Positions 34,735 through 43,700 of a DNA stretch of 64,000 bases are shown here, one piece after another. The notes under the pieces are model-generated. The model was given only the letters and a program-made list of their open reading frames with translations, ran no database searches and was not told where the DNA came from. Source of the stretch: Pelomonas sp. BJYL3 (lineage in GTDB: Bacteria; Pseudomonadota; Gammaproteobacteria; Burkholderiales; Burkholderiaceae_C); NCBI RefSeq assembly GCF_027257975.1, contig NZ_JANZKX010000005.1, positions 1 through 64,000 of the forward strand, in the 5' to 3' direction. Position numbers and translations under genes: made by a program. Numbering within the stretch: position 1 is the first letter of the stretch; every line of letters starts with the position of its first letter.

Positions 34735-36093
34735 TCAGGTCGTGGGTCCGAGGGTGGGTGGGCCGATCCAGCGGTTGCGGGTCTGCACCCGTGCCCCCAG
34801 GCGGTGGAGCAGCTGGTTGAGGCCCAGGTAGCTGCGGTCGAAGAAGGCCAGCTCGGTGGGCAGCTGGTGCAGGGCCTGCAGGGCCGTGCGCTGTGGTCCG
34901 GCCTGGAGTCTCGGCAGGCGCCGGTCCTGGCCGAAGTCATAGACCGGGCTGCGGAAGGGCGCGAGCTGCCAGTCCAGCAAGGGTGACAGCGCCGGTCGCA
35001 GCTCCGCGCGGAAGTGCTGCAGCGTCATCCCGGGGCTGATCAGCTGCAGGCTGAGGTAGGCCTGGTATAGCGCTGCATCGGCATCCGGACGCAGGGCCGC
35101 GTTCCAGGCCTGCGCCAGCCCGGCGGTGAATCCCTCCGACAGCCGCTGGGTGCAGCCGAAGTCCAGCAGGCCCAGGTGCCCATCGGCCATGAACAGGTAG
35201 TTGCCGGGATGCGGGTCCGCATGCAGCCACCGCAGCTCGAAGGCCATGCGCAGGAAGGCGTCGAAGATCAGCTGGCCGTAGTGGTCGCGCTGGGCCTGGC
35301 TGGGACGGGTGTCCAGCCACTCCTGCAGATGCTGGCCGGCCAGCGCCTCCATGACCAGCACCTGGCGCGTGCTCAGCTCGGGGACGGCCGCAGGCACCAC
35401 CAGGCCTGGCAGGCGCAGCTGCGCGCGGAAGGCCTGCATGGCCTCGGCTTCTCGCGCATAGTCCAGCTCGGCCTCGAGGCTGCGCTCGATCTCGTCGAGC
35501 AGCGTGGCCAGGAGCTGGGGCGCCGGCAGGCCGCCGGCCTCGTCGAGCAGGCCGGTGAAGGGGCCGTCCAGCAGCAGCCGCAGCAGCTGCATGTCGCTGC
35601 GCACCGTGGCCGCCATGCCGGGGTACTGCAGCTTGATCGCGACCGCGCGGCCATCGGCCAGCCGGGCCCGGTGCACCTGGCCCAGGCTGGCCGCGGCAAA
35701 GGCCTGGGCGTCGAAGTCCGGCAGGCGCTGCGCCCAGTCGTGGCCCAGGGCCTGGCGCAGCTGGCGGTCGACCTGGGCCCGGTTCATCGGCGTGGCCTGG
35801 TAGCAGGCGCGCGCCAGCTGCTGGCGCAGGCCCTCGGGCAGCAGCTGGGGCTCGCCGGCGAGCATCTGCGCGGCTTTCAGGGCCACGCCCTTGAGCTGGT
35901 TCAGCGCGGTGAAGAGGATGCGGCCTAGCTGCGCTTCCTGCGCGGCGCGCGCGGCTTGGCGCTCCTCCTCGGTGCGTGCCAGGTCTTGCGCCTTGTGGAC
36001 CAGCCGGCTCGCGCCGGCCTGGACCAGGGCGCGGCCCGCGATGGCGCTGCGCGCCAGGCGGCCGCTGCGCGGGGGGCGTTCGGCGGTCGTCAT
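34735..36093 (-). CDS. ABC1/UbiB-family atypical kinase (AarF/ADCK domain)
   Basis: A 452-residue member of the ABC1 (UbiB/COQ8) kinase-like family, whose members act in ubiquinone biosynthesis or lipid homeostasis. The N-terminal KxGQ-type element is present as LKAAQM (Lys73, Gln76), with the Gly replaced by Ala. The Ala-rich loop that replaces the P-loop is AAASLGQVHRA, followed by AVAIKLQYPGM (ATP lysine), DPHPGNYLF (catalytic Asp/Asn) and LLDFGCTQRL (metal-binding DFG). No C-terminal membrane helices of the UbiB type are visible, so it is a soluble paralogue rather than UbiB itself. It overlaps the DUF2867 gene by four bases (ATGA). Confidence 0.9.
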   Translation of the reverse strand: MTTAERPPRSGRLARSAIAGRALVQAGASRLVHKAQDLARTEEERQAARAAQEAQLGRILFTALNQLKGVALKAAQMLAGEPQLLPEGLRQQLARACYQATPMNRAQVDRQLRQALGHDWAQRLPDFDAQAFAAASLGQVHRARLADGRAVAIKLQYPGMAATVRSDMQLLRLLLDGPFTGLLDEAGGLPAPQLLATLLDEIERSLEAELDYAREAEAMQAFRAQLRLPGLVVPAAVPELSTRQVLVMEALAGQHLQEWLDTRPSQAQRDHYGQLIFDAFLRMAFELRWLHADPHPGNYLFMADGHLGLLDFGCTQRLSEGFTAGLAQAWNAALRPDADAALYQAYLSLQLISPGMTLQHFRAELRPALSPLLDWQLAPFRSPVYDFGQDRRLPRLQAGPQRTALQALHQLPTELAFFDRSYLGLNQLLHRLGARVQTRNRWIGPPTLGPTT

Positions 36094-36626
36094 GCCTTGG
36101 GTCGCTGGCGGCGGCTGATCTGGCGCAGCATCAGGGGCACGATCAGCGAGTGGACCGGACCCACCACGGCCATGTAGAGCCAGCCCAGGCGGTTGTGCTC
36201 GTGCACCACGGTGCTGAGCGCCAGCCGGGGCGGCCCCTCCTGCGCGGGCAGGCGGCGCAGCGAAAGGCGCACATGCAGGTGGCGGTCGTTGTCGCCCAGC
36301 AGGAGTTCGTCCGGATGCAGGCCCTCCAGCGTGAAGATGCCGACGCGGTCACCCACCCGGTAGGCTTCGGCCGGCTTGGCGGCATCGGCCTGCAGCTGGC
36401 CGAGATGCTTCAGGCCCACCAGGCGGACCGCCCGGTTGCGCAGGCTCATCAGCAGGTTCATCCAGCGCGGGCTGCGGGCCGCCAGCTGCAGCCACAGCGC
36501 CAGCAGCTCCTGTTGCGGCTGCGGGTCGGGCAGGGCGTAGCAGTCGGCAAAGTCGGCGCTGGCCAGGGACGGCGCCAGCCGGCTCTCCGCCGGGACCGGG
36601 ATCTTGGCGATGCGGTCCGCCTTCAT
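36090..36626 (-). CDS. DUF2867-family protein
   Basis: A 178-residue protein recognised by its FADCYALPDP... and VGIFTLEGLHPDELLLGDNDRHLHVRLSLRR segments as DUF2867. The tail includes STVVHEHNRLGWLYMAVVGPVHSLIVPLMLR, a START-like lipid-pocket pattern common at the end of this family. No signal peptide. It overlaps both the TetR gene upstream and the ABC1 kinase downstream by four bases, so the three proteins are made from one message. The function is not established. Tight coupling with an ABC1 kinase suggests a role in lipid or quinone handling (inference). Confidence 0.82.
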   Translation of the reverse strand: MKADRIAKIPVPAESRLAPSLASADFADCYALPDPQPQQELLALWLQLAARSPRWMNLLMSLRNRAVRLVGLKHLGQLQADAAKPAEAYRVGDRVGIFTLEGLHPDELLLGDNDRHLHVRLSLRRLPAQEGPPRLALSTVVHEHNRLGWLYMAVVGPVHSLIVPLMLRQISRRQRPKA

Positions 36627-37486
36627 GGCTTGCTCCGTGCCGTGCGCTGACGGGCTTGAGCGGGTGGCGATGCGGGTTTCGCTTTCGGCTTCCGTGTCGG
36701 CTTGGGTTTGGGTTCGGGCTCGGGTGCCCGGCCTGTGGATGGGCCAGCGGCGGCCACGGCCTTGCCCAGCCCGCGTCCGGCCAGGGCCAGCATCTGGAGC
36801 AGCTCGCCACGCTGGCCCTGCAGCAGGCGCGCCAGCTGGTTGCGCAGCAGGTAGGCGGCCAGCTCGCCGAGCTTGTTGACCACGCCGCTGCGCAGCACCA
36901 TCACCAGCAGTCCCAGCACCAGCTCGCTGAGCTGGGTGGTGTCGGCGAAGTCTTCGCTGTCATCGTCCAGCCAGTAGGTGATCAGTCCGAAGAGCCCGTC
37001 GGTGAACAGGCCGGCCACCAGGCCCTGGTAGTCGCAGGGGGCGATCTCGCCAGCGGCCTCGGCGGCGGTCAGCCAGTCCTTCACCACGCGCTTGAGGGCG
37101 CTCTTGCCGGGCAGGCCGTCGCCCAGCAGCAGCAGCGGCGACTGCTGCGCCAGCTGGCGGGTGAGGGCCACGAACTCGCGGTCGGGCAGCAGGCGCTCCA
37201 GCACCGCGTCAACGAGGCGCTGCAGCCGCTCCTGCAGGGTGTAGCGCTCGAAGCCGCTGGTCTGCTCGGTAAGGGCCAGCGCTTCGGACAGCGCCAGCTC
37301 GTAGTAGCCCAGCACCAGCTTCTCCTTGCTGGGGAAGTACTTGTAGATCGTGGCGTCGCCCAGGCCGGCCTCGCGGGCGATCTGCTTCATGCTGGTCGCC
37401 TCGAAGCCCTGGCGGCTCATCAGCTCCACCGCGGCCTCGATCAGGCGCCGCAGGTTCTGGTCTTGCTGCTGCTTGGAGATCTTCAT
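36623..37486 (-). CDS. TetR-family transcriptional regulator with Lys/Pro-rich tail
   Basis: A 287-residue repressor-type regulator. The TetR helix-turn-helix is at residues 12-57 (NLRRLIEAAVELMSRQGFEATSMKQIAREAGLGDATIYKYFPSKEKL). The ligand domain runs to about 240, followed by an unusual low-complexity basic tail (APEPEPKPKPTRKPKAKPASPP) making it longer than the common 190-220 residues. The start cannot be later because the HTH needs the first residues, yet no Shine-Dalgarno sequence precedes it; a dyad occupies that position instead. It heads the operon with DUF2867, ABC1 kinase and a membrane protein, and probably represses itself. The lipoxygenase gene lies on the other side of the promoter region. 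Confidence 0.92.
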   Translation of the reverse strand: MKISKQQQDQNLRRLIEAAVELMSRQGFEATSMKQIAREAGLGDATIYKYFPSKEKLVLGYYELALSEALALTEQTSGFERYTLQERLQRLVDAVLERLLPDREFVALTRQLAQQSPLLLLGDGLPGKSALKRVVKDWLTAAEAAGEIAPCDYQGLVAGLFTDGLFGLITYWLDDDSEDFADTTQLSELVLGLLVMVLRSGVVNKLGELAAYLLRNQLARLLQGQRGELLQMLALAGRGLGKAVAAAGPSTGRAPEPEPKPKPTRKPKAKPASPPAQARQRTARSKP

Positions 37487-37489
37487 TGG

Positions 37490-37528
37490 CTATCCAAAAA
37501 ATCAGTGAAAAGTTGCTTTTTTGGATAG
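37490..37528. promoter_or_regulatory. Operator-like dyad immediately upstream of the TetR gene
   Basis: Perfect 12-bp arms (CTATCCAAAAAA and TTTTTTGGATAG) separated by 15 bases, ending 3 bases before the start codon. Probable autoregulatory site of the TetR protein. It overlaps where a ribosome site should be. Confidence 0.65.
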
Positions 37529-37804
37529 TACGTATGAATAGCGGGCCTGGCAAGTGCGCGCTGAAGAAGGGTGGGCAGGCTGCCGCGCCAGCGCCCCTGT
37601 GCAGGGAAGGTGCGTGAAGCATCAACGGATCACACGCCGACTCTCGGGATTTTTCTGCCTTGCAGCCCGGTCGCTCGGTGGTACCGTGCTGCCCAGCCGC
37701 GCCAGGCAGTTGGTAGAGCGCGCCCCAACCTCAACAGCCCCGGCGTGCGCACGAGCCTGCAGACCCTTGCATCGTGAGCCGCCGCATCAGCGAGACGACT
37801 TCCG
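37529..37804. promoter_or_regulatory. Intergenic region between the TetR operon and the lipoxygenase gene
   Basis: Together with the dyad this makes a 318-base gap. It must hold the lipoxygenase promoter. No strong sigma-70 boxes, repeats or coding frames stand out; no strong ribosome site is seen before 37805 (CGACTTCCG). A GTTGGTAGAGCGC string at 37710-37722 resembles a tRNA D-arm but no tRNA fits around it. Confidence 0.4.
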
Positions 37805-39991
37805 ATGAGCCTTCCCGACATCGTCACCTCCATCGCCGGCAACGCCTGCCCGGCCCAGATCCCCAGCCTGCCGCAGCACCACGACGCCGAGGCGCGCAAG
37901 GCCCGGGCCTTCCAGCTCTCCATCGCGCGGACGCAGTACAACTACATGCAGAGCTACCTGGAAGGCGTGCCGCTGTCGGCCGACCTGCCGGATGCCGAGA
38001 AGTTCAGCCTGGACTACGAGGCCCAGGTCGTGCAGGTCTTCCTCGCGCTGACCGACAACTTCAAGCGCGTGGTGCTGATGCTGCTGGAGCGCGAGCTGCT
38101 GGCCGACGTGCCCACGGCCGCGCTGCGCCGCGTGGAGGAGGCCTATGCCAAGCTCAAGGACTTCAGCCTCCTGCACCCGCTGCGCGACATCGAGGAGCTC
38201 AAGGACTTCTTCGAGGCCCTGGCCGGCCTGCCTGCCGCACTGGAGACCCTGGGCAACCTGCCCAAGGATCTGGCCAAGATGGCCGTTGGGCTGGATGCGG
38301 TGTTCAAGGAATTCCTCGCGAACGGACCGACGGCCTTCCTGAAGTCCACGCTCTTCGACATGCTCAGCGAGGAGCCCGGCCGCAACTACCTGCAGGCCCA
38401 GGGCATCGAGGACTACGAACGCCTCTTCGTGAGCCTGCCCACGCCGCTGATGCTGTCCATCCAGCAGCAGCCCTGGATGCCCCAGGGCCAGGGCAAGCCC
38501 TGCCAGCAGGACTGGTTCTTCGGCTGGCTGCAGACGGCGGGCTACAACACCACGATGCTGCGCGCCGTGGTGCCCGCACCCGTCCCGCCGGACGTGGACG
38601 ACCCGATGGAAGGCATCCAGAAGATGCCCCTGGCGGACCTGCTGGCCAAGATGCCGGTCACCGACGCCATGCTGCAGAAGGAGACCGGCCAGGCTAGCCT
38701 GACCCTGGCGCAGGCCGCGGAGCAGGGCCGGCTCTTCGTGTGCGACTACGCCCTGCTGGAAGGCGCCTGGGCCGACCCGCTGCATGGCGAGCAGCGCTAC
38801 ATGGCCGCGCCCATCGCGCTCTTCTACTGGAACCCCACGCCGCCGGCCGGCTACCCTTCGGTGCCCGAGGGCGTGCTGCAGCCCATCGCCGCGCAGCTGG
38901 CCCAGAAGCACGACCCCGAGACCGCGCCCATCTACACGCCCAAGGACGCCGGCAACGCCAACGACGCCAAGGGCTTCAAGTGGCGCATCGCCAAGTACTT
39001 CGTCAACGTGGCCGCGGCGATCCAGCACGAGGCCATCGCCCACCTGGGCGCCTGCCACCTGGTCATCGAGCCCATCGTGGTGGCCGCGCGCCGCCAGCTG
39101 GCCGATCAGCACCCCATCCTGAAGCTGCTGGCGCCGCATTTCCGCTTCACGATCAACATCAACGACTCCGCCATCCACAGCCTCATCATTCCGGGCGGCG
39201 TGGTGGCCACCAATGTGGGCCCGGCCATCGAGTGCACCCTGGGCGTGCTGGCCCAGGCCCACCAGGCCTACCGCTGGGACGACAACCATCCCGAGCGCCT
39301 CTTCCGCATCCGCGGTGTGGACGGCCTGCCCAAGTTCCCCTTCCGCGATGACACCCTGCTGCTGTGGCAGGCCACCCATCGCTTCGTCGAGCGCTACCTG
39401 CGCCTCTACTACAGCAGCGATGCCGAGGTGGCCGGCGACTACGAGCTGCAGGCCTGGATCCACGAGATGACCGCGCCGCAGTTCGCCGGCTTCAAGGGCA
39501 TGCGCGGGCTGACGGCCACGGGCGACCCCAAGAAGCCCTGGCGCATTGACAGCCTCGCCTACCTGATCGAGGTGGTGGCGCAGATCGTCTACATCGCGGG
39601 CCCGCAGCATGCGTCGGTCAACTACGCGCAGTACCCGCTGATGTCCTACATGCCTTCGGTGGCTGGCACGCTCTACGACCCGGCGCCCGCACGCAGCACC
39701 GTGGTGGACAGCGAGCAGGACTGCATCCGCTGGTACCCGCCGCTGGATGTGTCGCTCTACACCTTCTCCTTCGAGTACCTGCTGTCGGGCGTGCAGTACG
39801 ACACCTTCGGCCGCTACGAGCACAACCCGCGCAATCCTTACTTCGAGGACCCGCGCGTCGGTCCCCTGGTGGCCGAGTTCCAGACCGACCTGGCCCTGGC
39901 CGAGCGCGAGATCCGCGAGCGCAACCGTCTGCGTCCGGTCGAATACCCCTTCCAGCTGCCGTCCCAGATCCCGAATAGCATCAGCATCTGA
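37805..39991 (+). CDS. Bacterial lipoxygenase (iron-dependent fatty-acid dioxygenase)
   Basis: A 728-residue lipoxygenase that inserts O2 into polyunsaturated fatty acids. The iron ligands are all identifiable: His408 and His413 in WRIAKYFVNVAAAIQHEAIAH, His602 and Asn606 in QHASVNYAQYP, and the C-terminal Ile728 (the protein ends PNSISI). The N-terminal 300 residues are helical, without the beta-barrel PLAT domain of plant and animal enzymes. No signal peptide is visible, unlike secreted Pseudomonas LoxA. The oxygenation position and stereochemistry cannot be read safely. It is followed after 66 bases by an FMN reductase on the same strand, and faces away from a TetR operon. Such enzymes are sparsely distributed in bacteria, so transfer is possible, though base composition matches the host. 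Confidence 0.94.
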   Translation: MSLPDIVTSIAGNACPAQIPSLPQHHDAEARKARAFQLSIARTQYNYMQSYLEGVPLSADLPDAEKFSLDYEAQVVQVFLALTDNFKRVVLMLLERELLADVPTAALRRVEEAYAKLKDFSLLHPLRDIEELKDFFEALAGLPAALETLGNLPKDLAKMAVGLDAVFKEFLANGPTAFLKSTLFDMLSEEPGRNYLQAQGIEDYERLFVSLPTPLMLSIQQQPWMPQGQGKPCQQDWFFGWLQTAGYNTTMLRAVVPAPVPPDVDDPMEGIQKMPLADLLAKMPVTDAMLQKETGQASLTLAQAAEQGRLFVCDYALLEGAWADPLHGEQRYMAAPIALFYWNPTPPAGYPSVPEGVLQPIAAQLAQKHDPETAPIYTPKDAGNANDAKGFKWRIAKYFVNVAAAIQHEAIAHLGACHLVIEPIVVAARRQLADQHPILKLLAPHFRFTININDSAIHSLIIPGGVVATNVGPAIECTLGVLAQAHQAYRWDDNHPERLFRIRGVDGLPKFPFRDDTLLLWQATHRFVERYLRLYYSSDAEVAGDYELQAWIHEMTAPQFAGFKGMRGLTATGDPKKPWRIDSLAYLIEVVAQIVYIAGPQHASVNYAQYPLMSYMPSVAGTLYDPAPARSTVVDSEQDCIRWYPPLDVSLYTFSFEYLLSGVQYDTFGRYEHNPRNPYFEDPRVGPLVAEFQTDLALAEREIRERNRLRPVEYPFQLPSQIPNSISI

Positions 39992-40057
39992 TCGACGGCA
40001 GCCAGGCGGCGCGGGGCAGGGGCTCCGCTGCCGCAGGGCTGGCAAGGAGTGATGACG

Positions 40058-40597
40058 ATGGCAAAGAAGATCCTGGTCCTCAGCGGCAGCCTGCGCGCGG
40101 CCTCACGCAACACCGCCCTGGCCCGCTATGCCCTGCGCAACGCCCCCGAGGGCCTGCAGCTGGAGATGGCGGACCTCAGCGAGTTCCCCTTCTACAACGC
40201 GGACCACCCCGCACCGCCCCCGCCCGTGGCCCGCTTCTTCGAGCAGCTGCGCCAGGCGGACGGCCTGCTGCTGGCCTGCCCCGAGTACAACTACTCCATC
40301 GCCCCGGTGCTCAAGAACGCGCTGGACTGGGCCTCACGCGAGAAGGACAACCACCTGCTCGCCGGCAAGACCGTGGCCCTGATGGGCGCCGGCGGCGGCA
40401 TGGGCACCTCGCGCGCCCAGTACCACCTGCGCCAGGTGGCCGTGGCCCTGGACCTGCGGGTGCTGAACAAGCCCGAGGTCTTCTGCAGCGCCTTCACCGC
40501 CGGCCTCTTCGACGAGCACAACGAGCTGGTGGACGAGCGCATCCAGGGCCTGGTGAAGCAGCTGCTGGAGGCGCTCAAGACCGCCCTGGCGCGCTGA
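40058..40597 (+). CDS. NADPH-dependent FMN reductase (flavodoxin-fold)
   Basis: A 179-residue flavoprotein reductase of the NADPH-dependent FMN reductase family (quinone, azo or chromate reductase type). The phosphate-binding loop is LSGSLRAASRNTALARY (about 9-25) and the flavin-contacting CPEYNYSIAPVLKNALDW (about 75-93) is the family signature. The GAGGGMGTSRAQYHLRQV segment follows. Of three clustered start codons, the ATG at 40058 has AAGGAG eight bases upstream. It may be co-transcribed with the lipoxygenase and could act on quinones or on oxidised products, but this is inference from position. Confidence 0.92.
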   Translation: MAKKILVLSGSLRAASRNTALARYALRNAPEGLQLEMADLSEFPFYNADHPAPPPPVARFFEQLRQADGLLLACPEYNYSIAPVLKNALDWASREKDNHLLAGKTVALMGAGGGMGTSRAQYHLRQVAVALDLRVLNKPEVFCSAFTAGLFDEHNELVDERIQGLVKQLLEALKTALAR

Positions 40598-40638
40598 GAC
40601 GGCGCAAGGCCCCCTGGGTGCGGCGCTGCCTGCGCTGC

Positions 40639-40652
40639 GGGGTCAGGTCTTG
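40639..40652 (+). repeat. Dispersed word GGGGTCAGGTCTTG, copy 3
   Basis: Exact intergenic copy between two convergent genes, followed by CCT as in copy 1. A GC-rich inverted repeat (CCGGCC...GGCCGG) lies just downstream at about 40676-40699. Confidence 0.75.
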
Positions 40653-40709
40653 CCTTGAGCCCGGGCGACCATGCCCGGCCGGGCCCGTGCAGGGCCGGTC
40701 CGGCGGGGC

Positions 40710-43700
40710 TCAGACCTGCGCGTCCAGGCGCGTCCAGCGCCGGCGCCCGGCCCGCTTGGCGCGGTACAGGGCCTGGTCGGCGTGGCTCAGCAGCATCTCG
40801 GGCGTGCTGGCCTCGCTGGCCTGCAGGGTGCTGCAGCCCAGGCTCAGGCTCACATGCGGGGCCGCGGCCGACTTGGCATGCGGGATGGCCAGGGCCTCGA
40901 TGGCCTCCAGGCAGGCCTGGGCCAGGCGCTCGGCGGCGGCGCTGTCGGTGTCCGGCAGCAGCAGCGCGAACTCCTCGCCGCCGTAGCGCGCCACCAGGTC
41001 GCTGCCCCGGCTGGCCACGCCCTGCAGCAGCTGGGCGACGGTCTTGATGCAGCGGTCGCCCTCCAGGTGGCCGTAGTGGTCGTTGAACTGCTTGAAGTGG
41101 TCGATGTCCAGCATCAGCAGGGACAGCGGCGTGCCATGGCGCAGGCTGCGCCGCCATTCGATGGCCAGGCGCTCGTCGAAGGCGCGGCGGTTGGCGATGC
41201 CGGTGAGGCCGTCGCGCATGCTCATCTGGCGCAGCTCCTGGGTGCGGCGCTCCACCTTCTCTTCCAGCTGTTCGTAGAGCCGCGCATTGGCCAGGGAGAT
41301 GGCGGCCTGGGAGCTCAGCAGCTCCAGGGTCTGCTGGTGGCGCGGGGTGAAGGCGTTCTCGAGCTGGCGGTTCTCCAGGTAGATCACGGCCACCAGCTTG
41401 CCCTGGTTGATCACGGGCAGGCTCAGTACCGACTTGGGCTGCTGCTGGCGCAGGTAGCGGCTTTGTGCGAAGCGCTCGTCCTCGGCCGGGCGGTTCAGCA
41501 GCTGCGTGCGGCGGCTCAGCTTGGTGTACTCGATCAGGCTGCTGGGCAGCACGGCCTCCGGGCCCTTGTTCAGCTCGTCCAGGGGGCGGCCGATGCGGCT
41601 GGAATCCATGCGGTGGTGCTCATCCAGGCCGCCAATGACCTCCACCACGAGCTGGCCGTCGTCGTCCAGCACGATGGCGCCCCGCTCGGCGCCGGCGTTC
41701 TCCAGCAGCACCCCCAGCATCTGCGGCAGCAGGGCGTCGAGCTGGATCTCCTGGGTCAGCAGCTGGTTGGCCTTGAGGAGGGAGTGCAGGTCCAGGCGGC
41801 TGATCTGGTCCAGGGAGTCACGCTGGTAGGGGCTGCTGCGGCTCTGGCTGCTCTGCGATCCCCGCGCGTTGGAGAAGGCCACGCCGGGCCAGCCCGTCTC
41901 GAGCTGCCGGCACTTGACCGCGGCGCCCCAGCGGCGGTAGTGGTAGTGGGCCTCGCGGATGAAGTTGCGCGCCAGCTGCTGCTGGTTCTGCTCGGCCCAG
42001 AAGCGGGCATAGAGCTCATTGGCCAGGGCGGCGCAGGGCGTGAAGCCGCTGGCCTGGGCCTGTTCGATGGCGCGGGCATAGCAGTCCATGGCACGCTTGC
42101 TGTCGCCCTCCACGCGAGCCAGCTCGGCCGCGATCATCAGCTGCTTGTGCCCGAAGTTGCTCTCGCCGTGCGCGGCCCAGGCTTCGAAGCGGGCCAGCAG
42201 CTGGCGCGCGACCTCGACGGGCTGCTCCTGCTCCGCGAAGCCCTCGCGCAGATGGCCCAGGGCCGAGTAGAAACTGGCCTCGACCATGGAGGGGCTGTCC
42301 GGCAGGCACAGGGCCACCATGGGCAGCAGGGGCAGGGCCTGGCGCCAGCCGCTGGCGTCGTCCAGCAGGAAGCTGTGGCGCAGCCGCGCGGCCACCATCA
42401 AGGACAGGGGAATGCTGGGCCGCAGCGGCTCGGCCTGCATGAGTTCACTGCTGCGGCAGCTGTGGGTGTCGAAGCTCAGCGGCGCTTCGGTGCGTCCCAT
42501 CAGGGCCAGCAGCGGCTGCAGCACGCCGTGGCGCAGCATGGCCTCGGTGGCGGGCTGGCGGGTCTTATGCAGGAACTTGAGGCCACGCTCGCAGGCGAGC
42601 TCCAGGCTCTCCAGCGGCGTGCCCAGGGCGAAGTGGTTGACGGCGCTGAGCAGGGCGCAGTAGCCCGCCGCAACGGGATTGACGCCGCTCTGGCCCAGCT
42701 CCCAGCCCAGCTCGACCTGGGTGATGGCCGGGGCCAGGGGCTCGCACCAATGCTGGTAGAAGGCGCTGAAGTACTGGTAGACGGTGATGCGGAAATAGAC
42801 GGCGTCCCGCTGTTCGGCCAGCTGGCGGGCCAGGTGGCCCAGGGCATAGCACTCGGGATAGGGCCGCTGCATCACCGAGCGCGAGGTCATGTGCGCGACA
42901 TAGGCCACGCAGCTGAGATCGCACTGACCGTGCCGCAGCGTGGTGCTCATCATGCGGCAGGCGTTGAGCACGAAGGCGGCAAAGCGGCCGACCTGGTAGG
43001 CCGAGTAGGCCAGGGCCATGCCCAGGCGCATCTCCAGCAGGGCCTGACGGTCCTGCATCTCGGGGGCCCGCAGGATGGCGTCCTCGCCCTGCTCGGCCAG
43101 CAGCTGTTCGGTGCTGGCGAACTCGGCCGGGAAGCGGGCCTGGGCCTCTTCCTCGGTGGCAGGGAAGGGGCGGCCGATCTCGGCCAGGCCTTGCAGCAGG
43201 ACGCCGACGGCATCGGCGAAGCGCCCCTGGGTGTGGTACTGCGCCGCCTGCACCAGGCCCAGCTCCACACGGCCCTCGGCGCTGGGGCAAGCCGCCTGGG
43301 CGCGCGGATACAGCAGCTCGGCGGCCTGGAAGTTGCCAGCGAGGTACTCGGCCTCGGCCAGCTCCTTGTAGAGGCCCAGCGTGCCGTCGGGATCCTGCCG
43401 CCAGGCGTCGTCTGGCAGCAGAGCGTGGGCGTGGCGCAGGAAGTCCACCGCCGTGGCATGGGCCGAGGCGGCCTTGGCGCGCAGCCCGGCGCGCAGGTTG
43501 AGCCCGCGCAGCACGGCGAGCTCGGCGGGGTCGTGGATCAGGCCGCGCCCCGCATTGAGGCAGGCCAGGATGCTGAAGAGGCGCTGCTCGCGCTGCGCTT
43601 CGTCGCTGGCGGCCAGCAGGCGGCGGCCGCAGCGCAGTTGCAGGGCCGCCTGCTCGTGCGGTGGGGTCAGGTCATGCGCGGCCTGCTGCACGCGGTCATG

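Noticed and set aside
37690-37770. tRNA-like string GTTGGTAGAGCGC upstream of the lipoxygenase gene
   Set aside because: No matching acceptor stem, anticodon arm or T-loop GTTCGA can be placed around it.
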